DNA of 64,000 nucleotides from Bog-950 sp044225825 (GTDB lineage: Bacteria; Bacteroidota; Bacteroidia; Chitinophagales; LD1). The notes under the pieces are model-generated. The model ran no database searches and was not told where the DNA came from. It was given only the letters and a program-made list of their open reading frames with translations. The position numbers were made by a program, and so were the translations under genes. Every line of letters starts with the position of its first letter. Within the stretch, counting starts at the first letter, position 1. The stretch lies in the NCBI GenBank assembly GCA_044225825.1, contig JBGAIB010000003.1:496001-560000 (forward strand), read 5' to 3'. This document shows positions 42,318-51,777 of this stretch, in pieces.

Positions 42318-44351
42318 ATGGAGTTCTCTTTAACTACAAAATATCAGCCTGCGGGCGACCAGCCCGAAGCCATCCGCCAACTGGTGGAAGGCATTAACAA
42401 GGGCGAACGGCACCAGGTGTTGCTGGGCGTTACCGGCTCGGGTAAAACATTTACCATGGCCAATGTTATACAGCAAACCCAACGGCCCACCCTTATACTT
42501 ACGCACAACAAAACCCTGGTTAGCCAGTTGTATGGCGAGTTTAAACAGTTCTTTCCCGAAAACGCCGTGGAGTATTTCGTAAGTTATTACGACTACTACC
42601 AGCCGGAAGCCTACATTGCCTCTTCCGATACCTATATCGAAAAGGATCTCTCCATAAACGAAGAGATCGACAAACTGCGCCTCAGCACTACCGCCTCCCT
42701 GCTTTCAGGCAGGCGCGATATCATCGTGGTAGCCAGTGTAAGTTGTATCTATGGTATGGGTAACCCGGTAGATTACGAGAATGGTATCATCCGCATACAT
42801 ACCGGTATGGAAGTGGCCCGCAACCGCTTTCTGCATATGCTGGTGGATAGCCTCTACAGCCGCAGTGATGTAGACCTGCATCGTGGAACGTTTCGCGTAA
42901 AAGGCGATGTGGTGGAAGTAGCCCTACCCTATGTGGACTATGCCTATCGCATTACGTTTTTCGGCGATGAAATTGAAGAAATAGAAAGCTTTGAGCCTTC
43001 CACAGGCCGTACACTTGGCAATCTTAAAAATGTAGCGGTGTTTCCTGCCAACCTGTATGTTACCTCTAAAGATTTAATGCAGCAGGTGCTGGATGAAATT
43101 CGCCTGGAACTGGATGAACAGGTCAACTACTTCAAATCCATCGGCAAACATATCGAAGCCGCCCGTTTAAAAGAGCGTGTGGAGTTTGATATGGAAATGA
43201 TGCGCGAGTTGGGCTATTGCAGCGGTATCGAAAACTACAGCCGTTTCCTCGACCGCCGTGCCAAGGGCACCCGTCCTTACTGTTTGCTCGACTATTTCCC
43301 CGACGACTTTTTACTGGTAATCGACGAAAGCCACGCCACCGTTTCGCAGGTGGGAGGTATGTATGGCGGCGACCGCGCACGTAAAATGAACCTGGTGGAA
43401 TATGGTTTCCGCCTGCCGAGTGCCCTGGATAACCGCCCGCTCAACTTCCACGAGTTTGAAGCTAAAATGCACCAGGTGGTATACGTAAGTGCTACGCCCG
43501 GCGATTATGAACTGGAGCAGACCGGCGGGTTGTTTGTGGAGCAGGTGGTGCGGCCAACCGGTCTGTTGGATCCACCTATCGAAGTGCGCCCAAGCCTCAA
43601 CCAAATGGACGACCTGCTGGAGGAAATAGACGAACGCGTGAAGAAACAGGAGCGCGTGCTGGTTACCACCTTAACTAAACGCATGGCCGAGGAACTGGAT
43701 AAATACCTCAGCCGCCTGGGTGTGCGTTGCCGCTACATCCACAGCGAGGTGGAAACCCTTGAGCGCATCGAAATTATCCGCGATCTGCGCCTTGGTAAAT
43801 TCGATGTGCTGATTGGCGTAAACCTCTTGCGCGAAGGATTGGATTTACCCGAGGTATCACTGGTAGCCATACTGGATGCCGATAAGGAGGGCTTTTTACG
43901 TAACCGCCGAAGCCTGATTCAGGTGAGCGGACGGGCCGCCCGTAACAGCAATGGTAAGGTGCTGATGTATGCCGACCGCATTACCGATAGCATGCAAATG
44001 ACCATCGACGAAACCACCCGCCGCCGCGAGAAGCAGATAAAATACAACACCGAGCATGGTATTACACCTACCACCGTGTTTAAGTCTACCGACGAAATTA
44101 TGAAGCAAACCAGTGTGCTGGACATTCGCCGCGCTTCGCCGGATGCTTATATCGAAATGGAGCAGGAGGTAAGCCTGGTGGCCGAACCTGTAATGCAGAT
44201 GATGAACGAAGACCAGTTGAAACGGGCCATTGAGGACACTAAAAAGAAAATGTACGAAGCCAGCAAGGCAACCGACTTTTTGGAAGCCGCCCGCCTGCGC
44301 GACGAAATGCTGTCCATGACCAAAATGATGAAAGAGAAATTCGGCAAGTAA
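42318..44351 (+). CDS. uvrB: UvrABC system protein B
   Basis: UvrB is the damage-verifying helicase-like subunit of nucleotide excision repair, working with UvrA and UvrC. From ATG 42318 it has 677 residues, the usual size. Walker A is LLGVTGSGKTFTMANV, the damage-probing beta-hairpin is YYDYYQPEAYIASSDTYIEKD in its conserved place, and FLLVIDESHATVSQVGGMY is the Walker B region. C-terminal helicase motifs include GVNLLREGLDLPEVSLVAILDAD and QVSGRAARN. The UVR domain (RAIEDTKKKMYEASKATDF) closes the protein. A longer frame begins at 42264, but its 18 extra residues are not family-like and contain the dyad just upstream of the true start. Confidence 0.96.
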   Translation: MEFSLTTKYQPAGDQPEAIRQLVEGINKGERHQVLLGVTGSGKTFTMANVIQQTQRPTLILTHNKTLVSQLYGEFKQFFPENAVEYFVSYYDYYQPEAYIASSDTYIEKDLSINEEIDKLRLSTTASLLSGRRDIIVVASVSCIYGMGNPVDYENGIIRIHTGMEVARNRFLHMLVDSLYSRSDVDLHRGTFRVKGDVVEVALPYVDYAYRITFFGDEIEEIESFEPSTGRTLGNLKNVAVFPANLYVTSKDLMQQVLDEIRLELDEQVNYFKSIGKHIEAARLKERVEFDMEMMRELGYCSGIENYSRFLDRRAKGTRPYCLLDYFPDDFLLVIDESHATVSQVGGMYGGDRARKMNLVEYGFRLPSALDNRPLNFHEFEAKMHQVVYVSATPGDYELEQTGGLFVEQVVRPTGLLDPPIEVRPSLNQMDDLLEEIDERVKKQERVLVTTLTKRMAEELDKYLSRLGVRCRYIHSEVETLERIEIIRDLRLGKFDVLIGVNLLREGLDLPEVSLVAILDADKEGFLRNRRSLIQVSGRAARNSNGKVLMYADRITDSMQMTIDETTRRREKQIKYNTEHGITPTTVFKSTDEIMKQTSVLDIRRASPDAYIEMEQEVSLVAEPVMQMMNEDQLKRAIEDTKKKMYEASKATDFLEAARLRDEMLSMTKMMKEKFGK

Positions 44352-44369
44352 TTGCCGGCCTTATAAAAT

Positions 44370-44405
44370 AAGAAAGCCGCTCCTGTTAGGGGGCGGCTTT
44401 GCTTT
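44370..44405. terminator. Terminator between uvrB and the phasin-like gene
   Basis: AAAGCCGC and GCGGCTTT form the stem with a short inner loop around TCCTGTTAGGG. T-rich sequence lies to the right and A-rich sequence to the left, so it may serve both converging genes. Confidence 0.75.
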
Positions 44406-44420
44406 GTATATAGGGAAATA

Positions 44421-44834
44421 CTATCCGTTGCTTTCTGAAGAAGCTTCAGCAGGCTTAGCAGCTTTTTTAGCTACTTTTTTCTTAGCCTTTTTTTTAGCTA
44501 CCGGCTTAGCGGCAGGTTTTGCAGCAGCTTTTTTACCTACGGCAACCTGGCCTTCCAGCTTGTTGATGCGCTTTTGCAGTTTGTCGATTTCGGTGTTCGT
44601 AAACTTCACGAATTTGTGAACTGCCTCGTTGTACTTGGCTTCGATTTCAGGGCGACGAGCCTCTACTTTCTTGATTGCTTCGGAAACGATGCGCTTGCCG
44701 TCAGCTTCGCTTACTTTTCCTTTTTTAACCAGTTCGTTAACCGATTTCTGAACTACGTCAGCAGTGTGAGCTGCTAAACCAACGCCGCTGTAGAAATACT
44801 TTTTCAGCGTTTCCTGCATGTTGTTTGTTGCCAT
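44421..44834 (-). CDS. Phasin-superfamily protein with histone H1-like tail
   Basis: A 137-residue helical protein. Residues 1-90 (MQETLKKYFYSGVGLAAHTAD, VVQKSVNELVKKGKVSEADGKR, VKFTNTEIDKLQKRINKLEGQ) match the phasin/PhaF-like coiled-coil family, which coats polyhydroxyalkanoate granules or acts in stress and nucleoid functions. The rest is a Lys/Ala/Pro tail of histone H1-like type (AAKPVAKKKAKKKVAKKAAK), which likely binds DNA or RNA. No PHA synthesis genes are nearby. The -7 element TAAATTTG lies about 100 bp upstream, leaving a long leader. Confidence 0.78.
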   Translation of the reverse strand: MATNNMQETLKKYFYSGVGLAAHTADVVQKSVNELVKKGKVSEADGKRIVSEAIKKVEARRPEIEAKYNEAVHKFVKFTNTEIDKLQKRINKLEGQVAVGKKAAAKPAAKPVAKKKAKKKVAKKAAKPAEASSESNG

Positions 44835-44936
44835 GGTGTTTTAATTTTTAAAAGTTGAATAATTTGTTTGATGGTGCTTTGTCACATTTGATGCCAACTT
44901 GCGTTGATACCCGGTGCCAAACTTTCTTACCGAATG

Positions 44937-44944
44937 CAAATTTA
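44937..44944 (-). promoter_or_regulatory. -7 promoter element upstream of the phasin-like gene
   Basis: The minus strand reads TAAATTTG, matching TAnnTTTG. The distance to the ATG at 44834 implies a leader of about 100 nt. Confidence 0.4.
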
Positions 44945-45135
44945 GGAAACAAAAACCAGCTGAAACCTATGTACAGCAAGGGTTCCGCTGATATTTGTCA
45001 TGTTTTTGTTTTATGTTTTCATTAAATTTTAAGCACTACATATGGGGTAATTATGGCAGATCGTTTTGGCAGTTTGCGGAAATAATTACCTGTTTTGTCA
45101 CTACTAAACCCTTTACCAAACAGCGTTTGGCAAAA

Positions 45136-46023
45136 CTACCGCTCGATAACAAACCTGTAAACCGCACCGGCAAAGCCTGTGGCCTTTGCCTGTATAACAT
45201 ACATGCCAGGTGCTAAAGCAGCCAATCCAATGTTGGTCTCATTTAGTTTACCGCGCTGCACCAATTGTCCGCTCGCTGCATATAACTCATAATCTGCATC
45301 AATGCCCTGCACCTGCCAATGTGCCTGCAGGGCCTGTTGCCCCGGCTCATATCTTAGACTAATTGGTAATTGGGCTGCAGGTTCGTCAATACCCATACCT
45401 ACATTGCAACTACAGGTGGTAATTGCCTCAGGCATATTGGCCCACCAGGTAAAGGCCCCCAATGTTGAATCGCTATAGCAGTACAAAGTAGGTTGACCGT
45501 TGTCCCAGGTTCCCCACGGTCCGGGTAGCAGGTAATTTGCGGTGCCAACGCCTTCCAGTACCTGCCCCAATCCAAAATACCAGGTGGAGTAAGGAGCATC
45601 CGGCATACTGGTTGCAATAACGCGTAAAGTGTCTCCCTGGTAAACTACTTTCTTCACGCTGTCCACCACTACCGGCATTAGCGAGTCTACCTCATCCTTG
45701 GCCCATTCAGGTGCGAAAATTTGCCAGTGGTCTCCGGCTTGTGCGTTGTAGTCGTATAAAAAATAAGTGTTGCCGTTATCGCGTATTCGGTAAACCGTGT
45801 CGTTCTGTACATATAGGCAACCTACCTCCGGCATTACCGAGCACTCAATACCATTTTTAATAGTTGTGGTAATATCCCAACCGTTATTAAACACGCCTTG
45901 CAGCGGGTAGCTCGTTACTACGCAATAATGTGCCCCCGCTCTGGCAAACGGTTTGGTAGTCTGGCTAAAACCTGCAAAGGCCGTCAATAACAGCAGCGCC
46001 GTTAAACAGTAGTGTTTTCGCAT
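45136..46023 (-). CDS. Secreted protein with T9SS type A sorting domain, otherwise unknown
   Basis: A 295-residue exported protein. A signal peptide (MRKHYCLTALLLLTAFAGFS, then QTTKPFARAG) precedes a domain of about 190 residues I do not recognise. It contains several Cys and aromatic motifs (VSMPEVGCLYVQND-like region, YRIRDNGNTYFLYDYNAQAGDHWQIF). The last about 80 residues (LPISLRYEPGQQALQAHWQV...YELYAASGQLVQRGKLNETN...PGMYVIQAKATG) form a T9SS type A sorting domain. Many Bacteroidota genomes carry such proteins with unknown roles. It diverges from the lysoplasmalogenase-like gene. Confidence 0.78.
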   Translation of the reverse strand: MRKHYCLTALLLLTAFAGFSQTTKPFARAGAHYCVVTSYPLQGVFNNGWDITTTIKNGIECSVMPEVGCLYVQNDTVYRIRDNGNTYFLYDYNAQAGDHWQIFAPEWAKDEVDSLMPVVVDSVKKVVYQGDTLRVIATSMPDAPYSTWYFGLGQVLEGVGTANYLLPGPWGTWDNGQPTLYCYSDSTLGAFTWWANMPEAITTCSCNVGMGIDEPAAQLPISLRYEPGQQALQAHWQVQGIDADYELYAASGQLVQRGKLNETNIGLAALAPGMYVIQAKATGFAGAVYRFVIER

Positions 46024-46064
46024 AGTCGCTGAGTTGAGAATTAAAGGTAATGCTTTTTCCTTTG

Positions 46065-46072
46065 TATCTTTC
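46065..46072 (+). promoter_or_regulatory. -7-type element upstream of the lysoplasmalogenase-like gene
   Basis: TATCTTTC matches TAnnTTTG except the last base and lies 17 bp before the ATG at 46090. Confidence 0.3.
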
Positions 46073-46089
46073 TACCCTAAATAACCCCT

Positions 46090-46791
46090 ATGCACAAAGT
46101 GTTTGGCTACCTTTTTTTAGCCGATTCGCTCGTGGAGATCTACTCCGAAATTATCGGCAATCCTGTAATAGGCTATGTAACCAAACCGCTGTTAATGGTG
46201 CTGCTGATCCTGTATTACGCTACGGGTTTGCTAACCCCGCCCCACAAAACCCATAAACTGATGATTGCCGCTTTTGTATTCAGCTGGGTGGGCGATGTAA
46301 CCCTTATGCTCGTTAATTTCGAGCCGCTGTTATTCCTGGTAGGTCTGGTGGCTTTCCTCATCACGCATGTACTATATATAGTAGCCTTTACGCATGTTAG
46401 CCATAGCCACCCTTCCGTTTTACCGCGCAGGTTTTGGGTGCTTACACCGTTAGCGCTTTACCTGGTTGTGTTGTTATACATACTTATACCGGGTATCCGG
46501 AATAATCCCGAAGTGCGCATACAGGGCCTGTTGGTGCCGGTGTTGGTGTATACAAGCGTTATTAGCACCATGGTGGTGTTTGCGGTAAACCGTTACCGCC
46601 GTGTTAACGATGCCAGCTTTGCGCTGGTGTTGGGCGGTGCCCTTTTGTTTATGGTATCCGATTCGCTGATTGCCATTAACCGCTTTGTAAGTCCTTTCGA
46701 GGGGGCCGGTATCTTTATCATGCTGCTCTATATATCGGGTCAGTATCTCATTGCCCGTGGCAGCCTGCAGCAATACATCCATAAAACATAG
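46090..46791 (+). CDS. Lysoplasmalogenase-like membrane protein (YhhN/TMEM86 family)
   Basis: A 233-residue polytopic membrane protein with about eight hydrophobic helices. The signature YVTKPLLMVLLILYYATG and the AFVFSWVGDVTLMLV motif, followed by FLVGLVAFLITHVLYIVAFTH, are those of the YhhN/TMEM86 family. Mammalian TMEM86B hydrolyses the vinyl-ether bond of lysoplasmalogens. The late segment VLGGALLFMVSDSLIAINRF carries a further acidic site. Activity on bacterial lipids is inferred only. A lysophospholipase-like hydrolase gene follows after 111 bp on the same strand. Confidence 0.85.
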   Translation: MHKVFGYLFLADSLVEIYSEIIGNPVIGYVTKPLLMVLLILYYATGLLTPPHKTHKLMIAAFVFSWVGDVTLMLVNFEPLLFLVGLVAFLITHVLYIVAFTHVSHSHPSVLPRRFWVLTPLALYLVVLLYILIPGIRNNPEVRIQGLLVPVLVYTSVISTMVVFAVNRYRRVNDASFALVLGGALLFMVSDSLIAINRFVSPFEGAGIFIMLLYISGQYLIARGSLQQYIHKT

Positions 46792-46902
46792 TCCGAAGGC
46801 CTTCCCGCAAGCGGGCCATAACTTTTCTCCTTTTTTCACGGTACAACATTTTATTATTGCAGGCTGCGCAAGTGCGATTTATGACCCAATAATCATGTTG
46901 TT

Positions 46903-47865
46903 ATGTTCAAAAGCAAAGACAAAACCTTTAACACCCTGCACGAATACTTCGATTATATAGCCGAAACCGTGGGCTTTCCACGCGTGCACGAATACTTTAA
47001 AAGCGATACCATTATTTCCGATGGGCTGAAGATCCATCTCGATGTATTTGATTACGATAAGCAGGCGCCTACCATTGTATTTATTCCGGGCACAGCCATT
47101 TACGGACTCTGCTATGGCGAACTGCTCTATCGGTTGGCGCAGGCTGGCTATAACGTCGTAAGTCTCGATCCCCGCGGCCATGGCCAAAGCGAGGGTCTGC
47201 GTGGCGATTATACCATTGAGGAAATAATGACCGATGCCCAACACGCCATCACGTATGCCATCGGGCGTTTCAATAATAAGGTAAGCGTTATGGGCAGTAG
47301 CCAGGGTGGCATTGTGGCTTTTTACTTGGCCGCTAAGGATGAACGCCTCAACAGCGTTATCTGCCAAAACTTTGCCGACCTTACCAGCGAGGATACTCTG
47401 CAATTGGCCCGCCATCCGCGCCTGTTTAAGTATATAAAGGGCATGATGGTTAAATACGGCCATCACCTGCCAAACCTGCAGATTCCGGTTACTTCGTATA
47501 TTGATATTGAGAAGATACCGGTTAAATATTTTGGTAATGCCAAGGCCTTTATGGATTCCGACCCGCTGTGCTTAAAAACAATTTCGCTGCGTGCGCTGCA
47601 GTCGCTGGCGCATACCGAAATGCCAAAACCGGTGGAAGAAATTAAAGTACCGGTAATGGTATTACAAGGTACGGCTGATAGCATCTTCCCGGTTAGCTAT
47701 ACCCAAAAAATATACGACCGCATTAACAGCCTCAAAAAATTTGCGCTGTTTCCCGATAAGTCGCATGCCATATTGCATGAGGATATCGATGCAGTAATGC
47801 CCGAAATTACCGACTGGTTGAAGCAAATTTACCATATGAGCTACCAGCACCAGTTAGGCGCGTAA
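46903..47865 (+). CDS. Alpha/beta hydrolase (lysophospholipase-like)
   Basis: A 320-residue cytosolic serine hydrolase. The oxyanion-side motif VFIPGTAIYGLCYGELLYRL is unusual but placed correctly, followed by VVSLDPRGHGQSEGLRGDYT. The nucleophile elbow is VMGSSQGGIVAFYLA with Ser133. The acid lies in VLQGTADSIFPVSYTQ and the His in FPDKSHAILHEDIDAVMPEI. A hydrophobic cap region separates the two halves. The pattern fits lysophospholipase/monoglyceride lipase-type enzymes. The upstream lysoplasmalogenase-like membrane protein hints at a shared role in lipid turnover, but this is inference from proximity. Confidence 0.85.
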   Translation: MFKSKDKTFNTLHEYFDYIAETVGFPRVHEYFKSDTIISDGLKIHLDVFDYDKQAPTIVFIPGTAIYGLCYGELLYRLAQAGYNVVSLDPRGHGQSEGLRGDYTIEEIMTDAQHAITYAIGRFNNKVSVMGSSQGGIVAFYLAAKDERLNSVICQNFADLTSEDTLQLARHPRLFKYIKGMMVKYGHHLPNLQIPVTSYIDIEKIPVKYFGNAKAFMDSDPLCLKTISLRALQSLAHTEMPKPVEEIKVPVMVLQGTADSIFPVSYTQKIYDRINSLKKFALFPDKSHAILHEDIDAVMPEITDWLKQIYHMSYQHQLGA

Positions 47866-48088
47866 ACCGGTGCTTTTGGTGTTTTCGGCTGTCTTGCAGT
47901 TTTCCGGCCCTATTATCCTTTTTGAAACTGTTATCTGTTTGATACGTAAATACTTGTCTGTTTTCCTGTGTTCAGCGAGCAGGAAGGTGTGCAGAAGGGG
48001 TTAACCCTGCCTTAATAGAAACTATTGTTGCCCTTAATGCAACGCAATTAATTAAAAGCTAATCATTTAGTATTAGTATATTTCGTTC

Positions 48089-51000
48089 ATGAAAGCACTG
48101 TTACTTACTTTATTGGTGTTTTGCGGATACCTCGCATCAGCCCAGCTGACTGTCGCCTCCCTGGATTCTACCCGCTCCAAATGTTATAACGATGGCTCCA
48201 TAACCATCCAGGGTGCCGGTGGTGTGGGTCCGTATCAATATAAAATCATCAGTGGCCCAGCCTTACCGGGTGTCAGTTATCCCTTATTCCCCGATAATGG
48301 TGGTTCCTTTCTAAGCTTGCACAGCGGCACTTATGTTGTACAGATAACCGATAACGCCGGCAACACCTTAAACGTAACAGTAAGTGTACCGGGTAATTAT
48401 CAGTTCCCTACCCAAACAGCGGTAGTCATCGGCGATAGCATTGTTTGTAATGCCAGCCTGGGTAAGCCGCCTTATCAATACACTATTTCAACAGTAGGCA
48501 CTAACGGTCCATTCGCTCCTTATCAAACCTCCAATATCTTCGATAGCCTCTGCAATGGCACCTATTACCTGCGGGTAAGGGATAGCTGCGGCAACTTCTT
48601 TACTACCCCGGCTATTGTAATCAACCGTCCGCCTATGTCCCTGTCGGGCAGCAGTTGTTTCAGCACGGGCGGTAACGATGTGGTGCAGGTATTTGTGCAG
48701 GCCAACACGGGTTTTCCTCCGTACACCTATAATTTCAGCAGCGGCAGCACGCACCAAACGAACTCCACAGGCACCTTTACCTTACCGGCTAACAGTACCT
48801 GTTTCGATACCATACGTGTAACCGATATCTGCAACGGCACGCAAAGTTTAGTGGTCGATTGTCACCCTTTATTTAAAACCGGCTGGTGCAGCAATTTCAG
48901 CGATAGCAGCGCCAACTTAACTTTTACAGGTGGCCGTCCTCCATACACGGTTCGCTTATACCGCTGGAACGGCACTCAATGGCAAACCATCGTAACACAG
49001 GATTCTGGTCATTTTGTACACATCCCCTACCTAAGCCTGGGCGATTCAATAGCCGTAGATGTGGTCGACGCCTGCGGCCGTACCATCCCCAAACAAATAG
49101 ATACCTACCTCAAAGTAAAACTCATTACCAATTGTCCTTTTGATGGTGAAGTGCGGCTGGATAGCTACAACGGCGCTACCCTGCCTATAACCATACAGTG
49201 TTTAAGCTGTGTACCGCCACGCACAACTACGTACAGCGGTCCTTCCAGCAACCCCATATTTACAGGTATGGATACCGGTTGGTATCACATGTTATATACC
49301 GATGCCTGCGGTGAACATCGCGATACTTTCGAGCATTTCCCTACACCGCAGCCTATACAGGCGGTAATGACTCCTATCTCCTGTAACGATGTAAAGGTTA
49401 CAGCCGTTAGCAGTGATGGCGACACCTTAACCGGTGCCTATTTTGTGCTCTCGCGTTATAATGCCAACACCCAGCAATACGATAGCATAGCCTGGAACAC
49501 CACCGGCATATTCTCCGACCTGCCCAACGGCCAGTACGAAGTACGTGCTGTGTATACCGATTGTAAGGATGGCAAGGTAAATTTCGGTATTCCGATAATG
49601 CCTGCCGGTTGTATGCTGCCTTATATGGATGCAGCCTGCCAGGTACGCTTAAAGGTGCGCATGTATTCCAGCAACATCAACGATCTTGCTGAGAAGTTTA
49701 CCCTGCAGGCGCAGAACGGTACGCAGTATATCGAGAACCCTCCCGGCGCAGGTAACGGTGCTAACTTCCTGGTACCTCCTGGCAGCTATACCCTTATCTC
49801 CGATAGTGGATGCTCCGTGCCGCGCAACTATAACTATACGTTTAGTATGACGGAGGTAGACAGCACCAATTGCAGTAACCTGGCCTCTATTCGTGTAACG
49901 CCAAACACACAGGCAACCGGACTTTGCGGCTCCTACAAACAGGTGTATAGCTTTACCGGTGGCACCGGTATTTTATACGACACCGTGGCATATGGCAGTT
50001 CCGTTTATCATTACGATCTGCAGCCCGATACGTATGTGGTACGCACATTCCTCGAAAAAATAGTATTCAATCCCAATACCAACAGTTTCGATACCACCGG
50101 CGATTTCTCCTGTGCCCTGGATAGTATGGTAATTATTATCAAGGAACACACCCAGCCTGTGCTCTCTACGCAAAACGTAACGGTATGCGGGGCTTCAGGC
50201 ATCACCAACATACCGTTTACCATTAGCGGCGGTTTACCTCCTTACGATGTAAACATTGTGGGCTTCTCTAACATCACGGTTAACCAGCCTTTCGGCTCTT
50301 TGCCTAACATGCCCGTAGGCAGCAACTACACCATGATCGTAAGCGATGTGTGCGGTATTAGTACCAGCAAAAGCGTAAGCGTAATTGATAGTTGTATCGA
50401 TTGCATTATTGTGCAGGCCGATTTCGCCACCACCGATACGCTTACCTGTGTAGGCAACACCATTCACTTTACTAATACCTATACCAACGGCGTTACTTAT
50501 TTCTGGACCGATAATGGCAAATTATTTGGCACTACGGCTAACGATAGCTTGTTTATTGATACAGGCGGGTTACACAAAATAACATGCACGGTGCGCTACT
50601 TTAATTGTGTAGATAGTTTCAGCTATACCTTTAATGCCGGCGGTTCAGGAGCCTTTTCGCTGGGGCCCGATTTATTGTTGTGCGATAACTTTGTAAAAGT
50701 GTTAAGCACCGCGCCCTTGGTGGTAAACTGGAGCACCGGTGTTACCGATACCGCAATTACAGTTACCACACCCGGTAAATACTGGGCCAGCACCACAGGT
50801 AGCTGCGGCCTGTTTGCCGATACCGTATTTATCGACCGCAACTTTACCCCGCTTATTAACCTGGGCGCCGATACCAGCCTGTGCGTAGGCGATAGTGTGG
50901 TGCTGCGCGCTACTTCGCCGGCTGCTGCTTCTTATATCTGGAGTACCGGTGCCACTACCGATACACTGGTAGTTAGCACAACGGGCACCTATTCCGTTTC

Positions 51001-51547
51001 GGCCGATAATGGCGGCTGTGTGGGTTCCGATAGCATTCGGGTACAAATACTGACCTTTGGCGGCAACCTGTTACCTCCGGACACTACCCTATGCGATGGC
51101 GATAATTTTGTGTTGATACCCGCCTATGGCAATAACCCGGTTTGGCAGGATGGCAGTCAGCAGGCACAATACACCGTTAATACCGGCGGCACCTTTGGCG
51201 TTACGGTTAGCACCCCATGCGGCGTGTTCTCCGATTCGCTGGTGGTTACCCTCGACGACTGTTACTGCCGTATGGTAGTGCCCAACGTATTTACACCAAA
51301 TGCCGACGGACATAACGACCGCTTTTTGCCGGTTTACCAATGTCCGCCGATTACAAACTTTACCATGCGCATTTATAACCGCTGGGGCGAAAAGGTGTTT
51401 GAAACCACCGATTACAGCGCAGGTTGGGATGGTAACTTTAAGGGAACCGCGCAACCGGGCGGCACTTTCGTGTATTACATAGGATATTCCGATCCTTATA
51501 CAGGCAACAAACACGGCCTGCAGGGCTCAGTTACCCTGCTCAGGTAG
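48089..51547 (+). CDS. Large secreted protein with T9SS type B (gliding-type) C-terminus
   Basis: An 1152-residue surface protein. A signal peptide (MKALLLTLLVFCGYLASAQ) is followed by many beta-sandwich modules. The first, SKCYNDGSITIQGAGGVGPYQYKI, is SprB-like. Later modules carry regularly spaced Cys pairs, and three Ig/PKD-like modules near the end start with phrases such as LGADTSLCVGDSVVLRATSP and LLPPDTTLCDGDNFVLIP. The last about 90 residues (VVPNVFTPNADGHNDRFLPVY, MRIYNRWGEKVFETTDYSAG, WDGNFKGTAQPGGTFVYYI) are the type B sorting domain. The protein is probably an adhesin. It shares only the repeat style and sorting domain with the 4349-residue protein, not the SprB array. Confidence 0.88.
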   Translation: MKALLLTLLVFCGYLASAQLTVASLDSTRSKCYNDGSITIQGAGGVGPYQYKIISGPALPGVSYPLFPDNGGSFLSLHSGTYVVQITDNAGNTLNVTVSVPGNYQFPTQTAVVIGDSIVCNASLGKPPYQYTISTVGTNGPFAPYQTSNIFDSLCNGTYYLRVRDSCGNFFTTPAIVINRPPMSLSGSSCFSTGGNDVVQVFVQANTGFPPYTYNFSSGSTHQTNSTGTFTLPANSTCFDTIRVTDICNGTQSLVVDCHPLFKTGWCSNFSDSSANLTFTGGRPPYTVRLYRWNGTQWQTIVTQDSGHFVHIPYLSLGDSIAVDVVDACGRTIPKQIDTYLKVKLITNCPFDGEVRLDSYNGATLPITIQCLSCVPPRTTTYSGPSSNPIFTGMDTGWYHMLYTDACGEHRDTFEHFPTPQPIQAVMTPISCNDVKVTAVSSDGDTLTGAYFVLSRYNANTQQYDSIAWNTTGIFSDLPNGQYEVRAVYTDCKDGKVNFGIPIMPAGCMLPYMDAACQVRLKVRMYSSNINDLAEKFTLQAQNGTQYIENPPGAGNGANFLVPPGSYTLISDSGCSVPRNYNYTFSMTEVDSTNCSNLASIRVTPNTQATGLCGSYKQVYSFTGGTGILYDTVAYGSSVYHYDLQPDTYVVRTFLEKIVFNPNTNSFDTTGDFSCALDSMVIIIKEHTQPVLSTQNVTVCGASGITNIPFTISGGLPPYDVNIVGFSNITVNQPFGSLPNMPVGSNYTMIVSDVCGISTSKSVSVIDSCIDCIIVQADFATTDTLTCVGNTIHFTNTYTNGVTYFWTDNGKLFGTTANDSLFIDTGGLHKITCTVRYFNCVDSFSYTFNAGGSGAFSLGPDLLLCDNFVKVLSTAPLVVNWSTGVTDTAITVTTPGKYWASTTGSCGLFADTVFIDRNFTPLINLGADTSLCVGDSVVLRATSPAAASYIWSTGATTDTLVVSTTGTYSVSADNGGCVGSDSIRVQILTFGGNLLPPDTTLCDGDNFVLIPAYGNNPVWQDGSQQAQYTVNTGGTFGVTVSTPCGVFSDSLVVTLDDCYCRMVVPNVFTPNADGHNDRFLPVYQCPPITNFTMRIYNRWGEKVFETTDYSAGWDGNFKGTAQPGGTFVYYIGYSDPYTGNKHGLQGSVTLLR

Positions 51548-51691
51548 GCATTTTCTGTCAATAATGCCGAAAGCCACAGGAGGGCACAATATTTGACCTG
51601 CTGTTACGTCTTTTCAGGCGTAACAAAGGATGTTAGTTAAATAAGGGCAAAAGGCAAACCCGGGCACATGTTCATACGTTATAACACTTTG

Positions 51692-51724
51692 TTTGCGTCT
51701 GTTAACGGGAAAAGTTTATTTTCG
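51692..51724 (+). promoter_or_regulatory. Candidate rpoD promoter
   Basis: TTTG at 51692-51695 and TATTTTCG at 51717-51724 are separated by 21 bp, a good match to the Bacteroidota -33/-7 layout. The predicted leader is about 45 nt. Confidence 0.4.
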
Positions 51725-51777
51725 CCCTTCGCTTAAAGACAGACCTTAGGCACTTTGTACATAAACCAGAAGGCTAC

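Noticed and set aside
48089..51547. Second SprB-type repeat array
   Set aside because: The protein has varied beta-sandwich modules and only scattered SprB-like phrases, without the regular 75-residue period.
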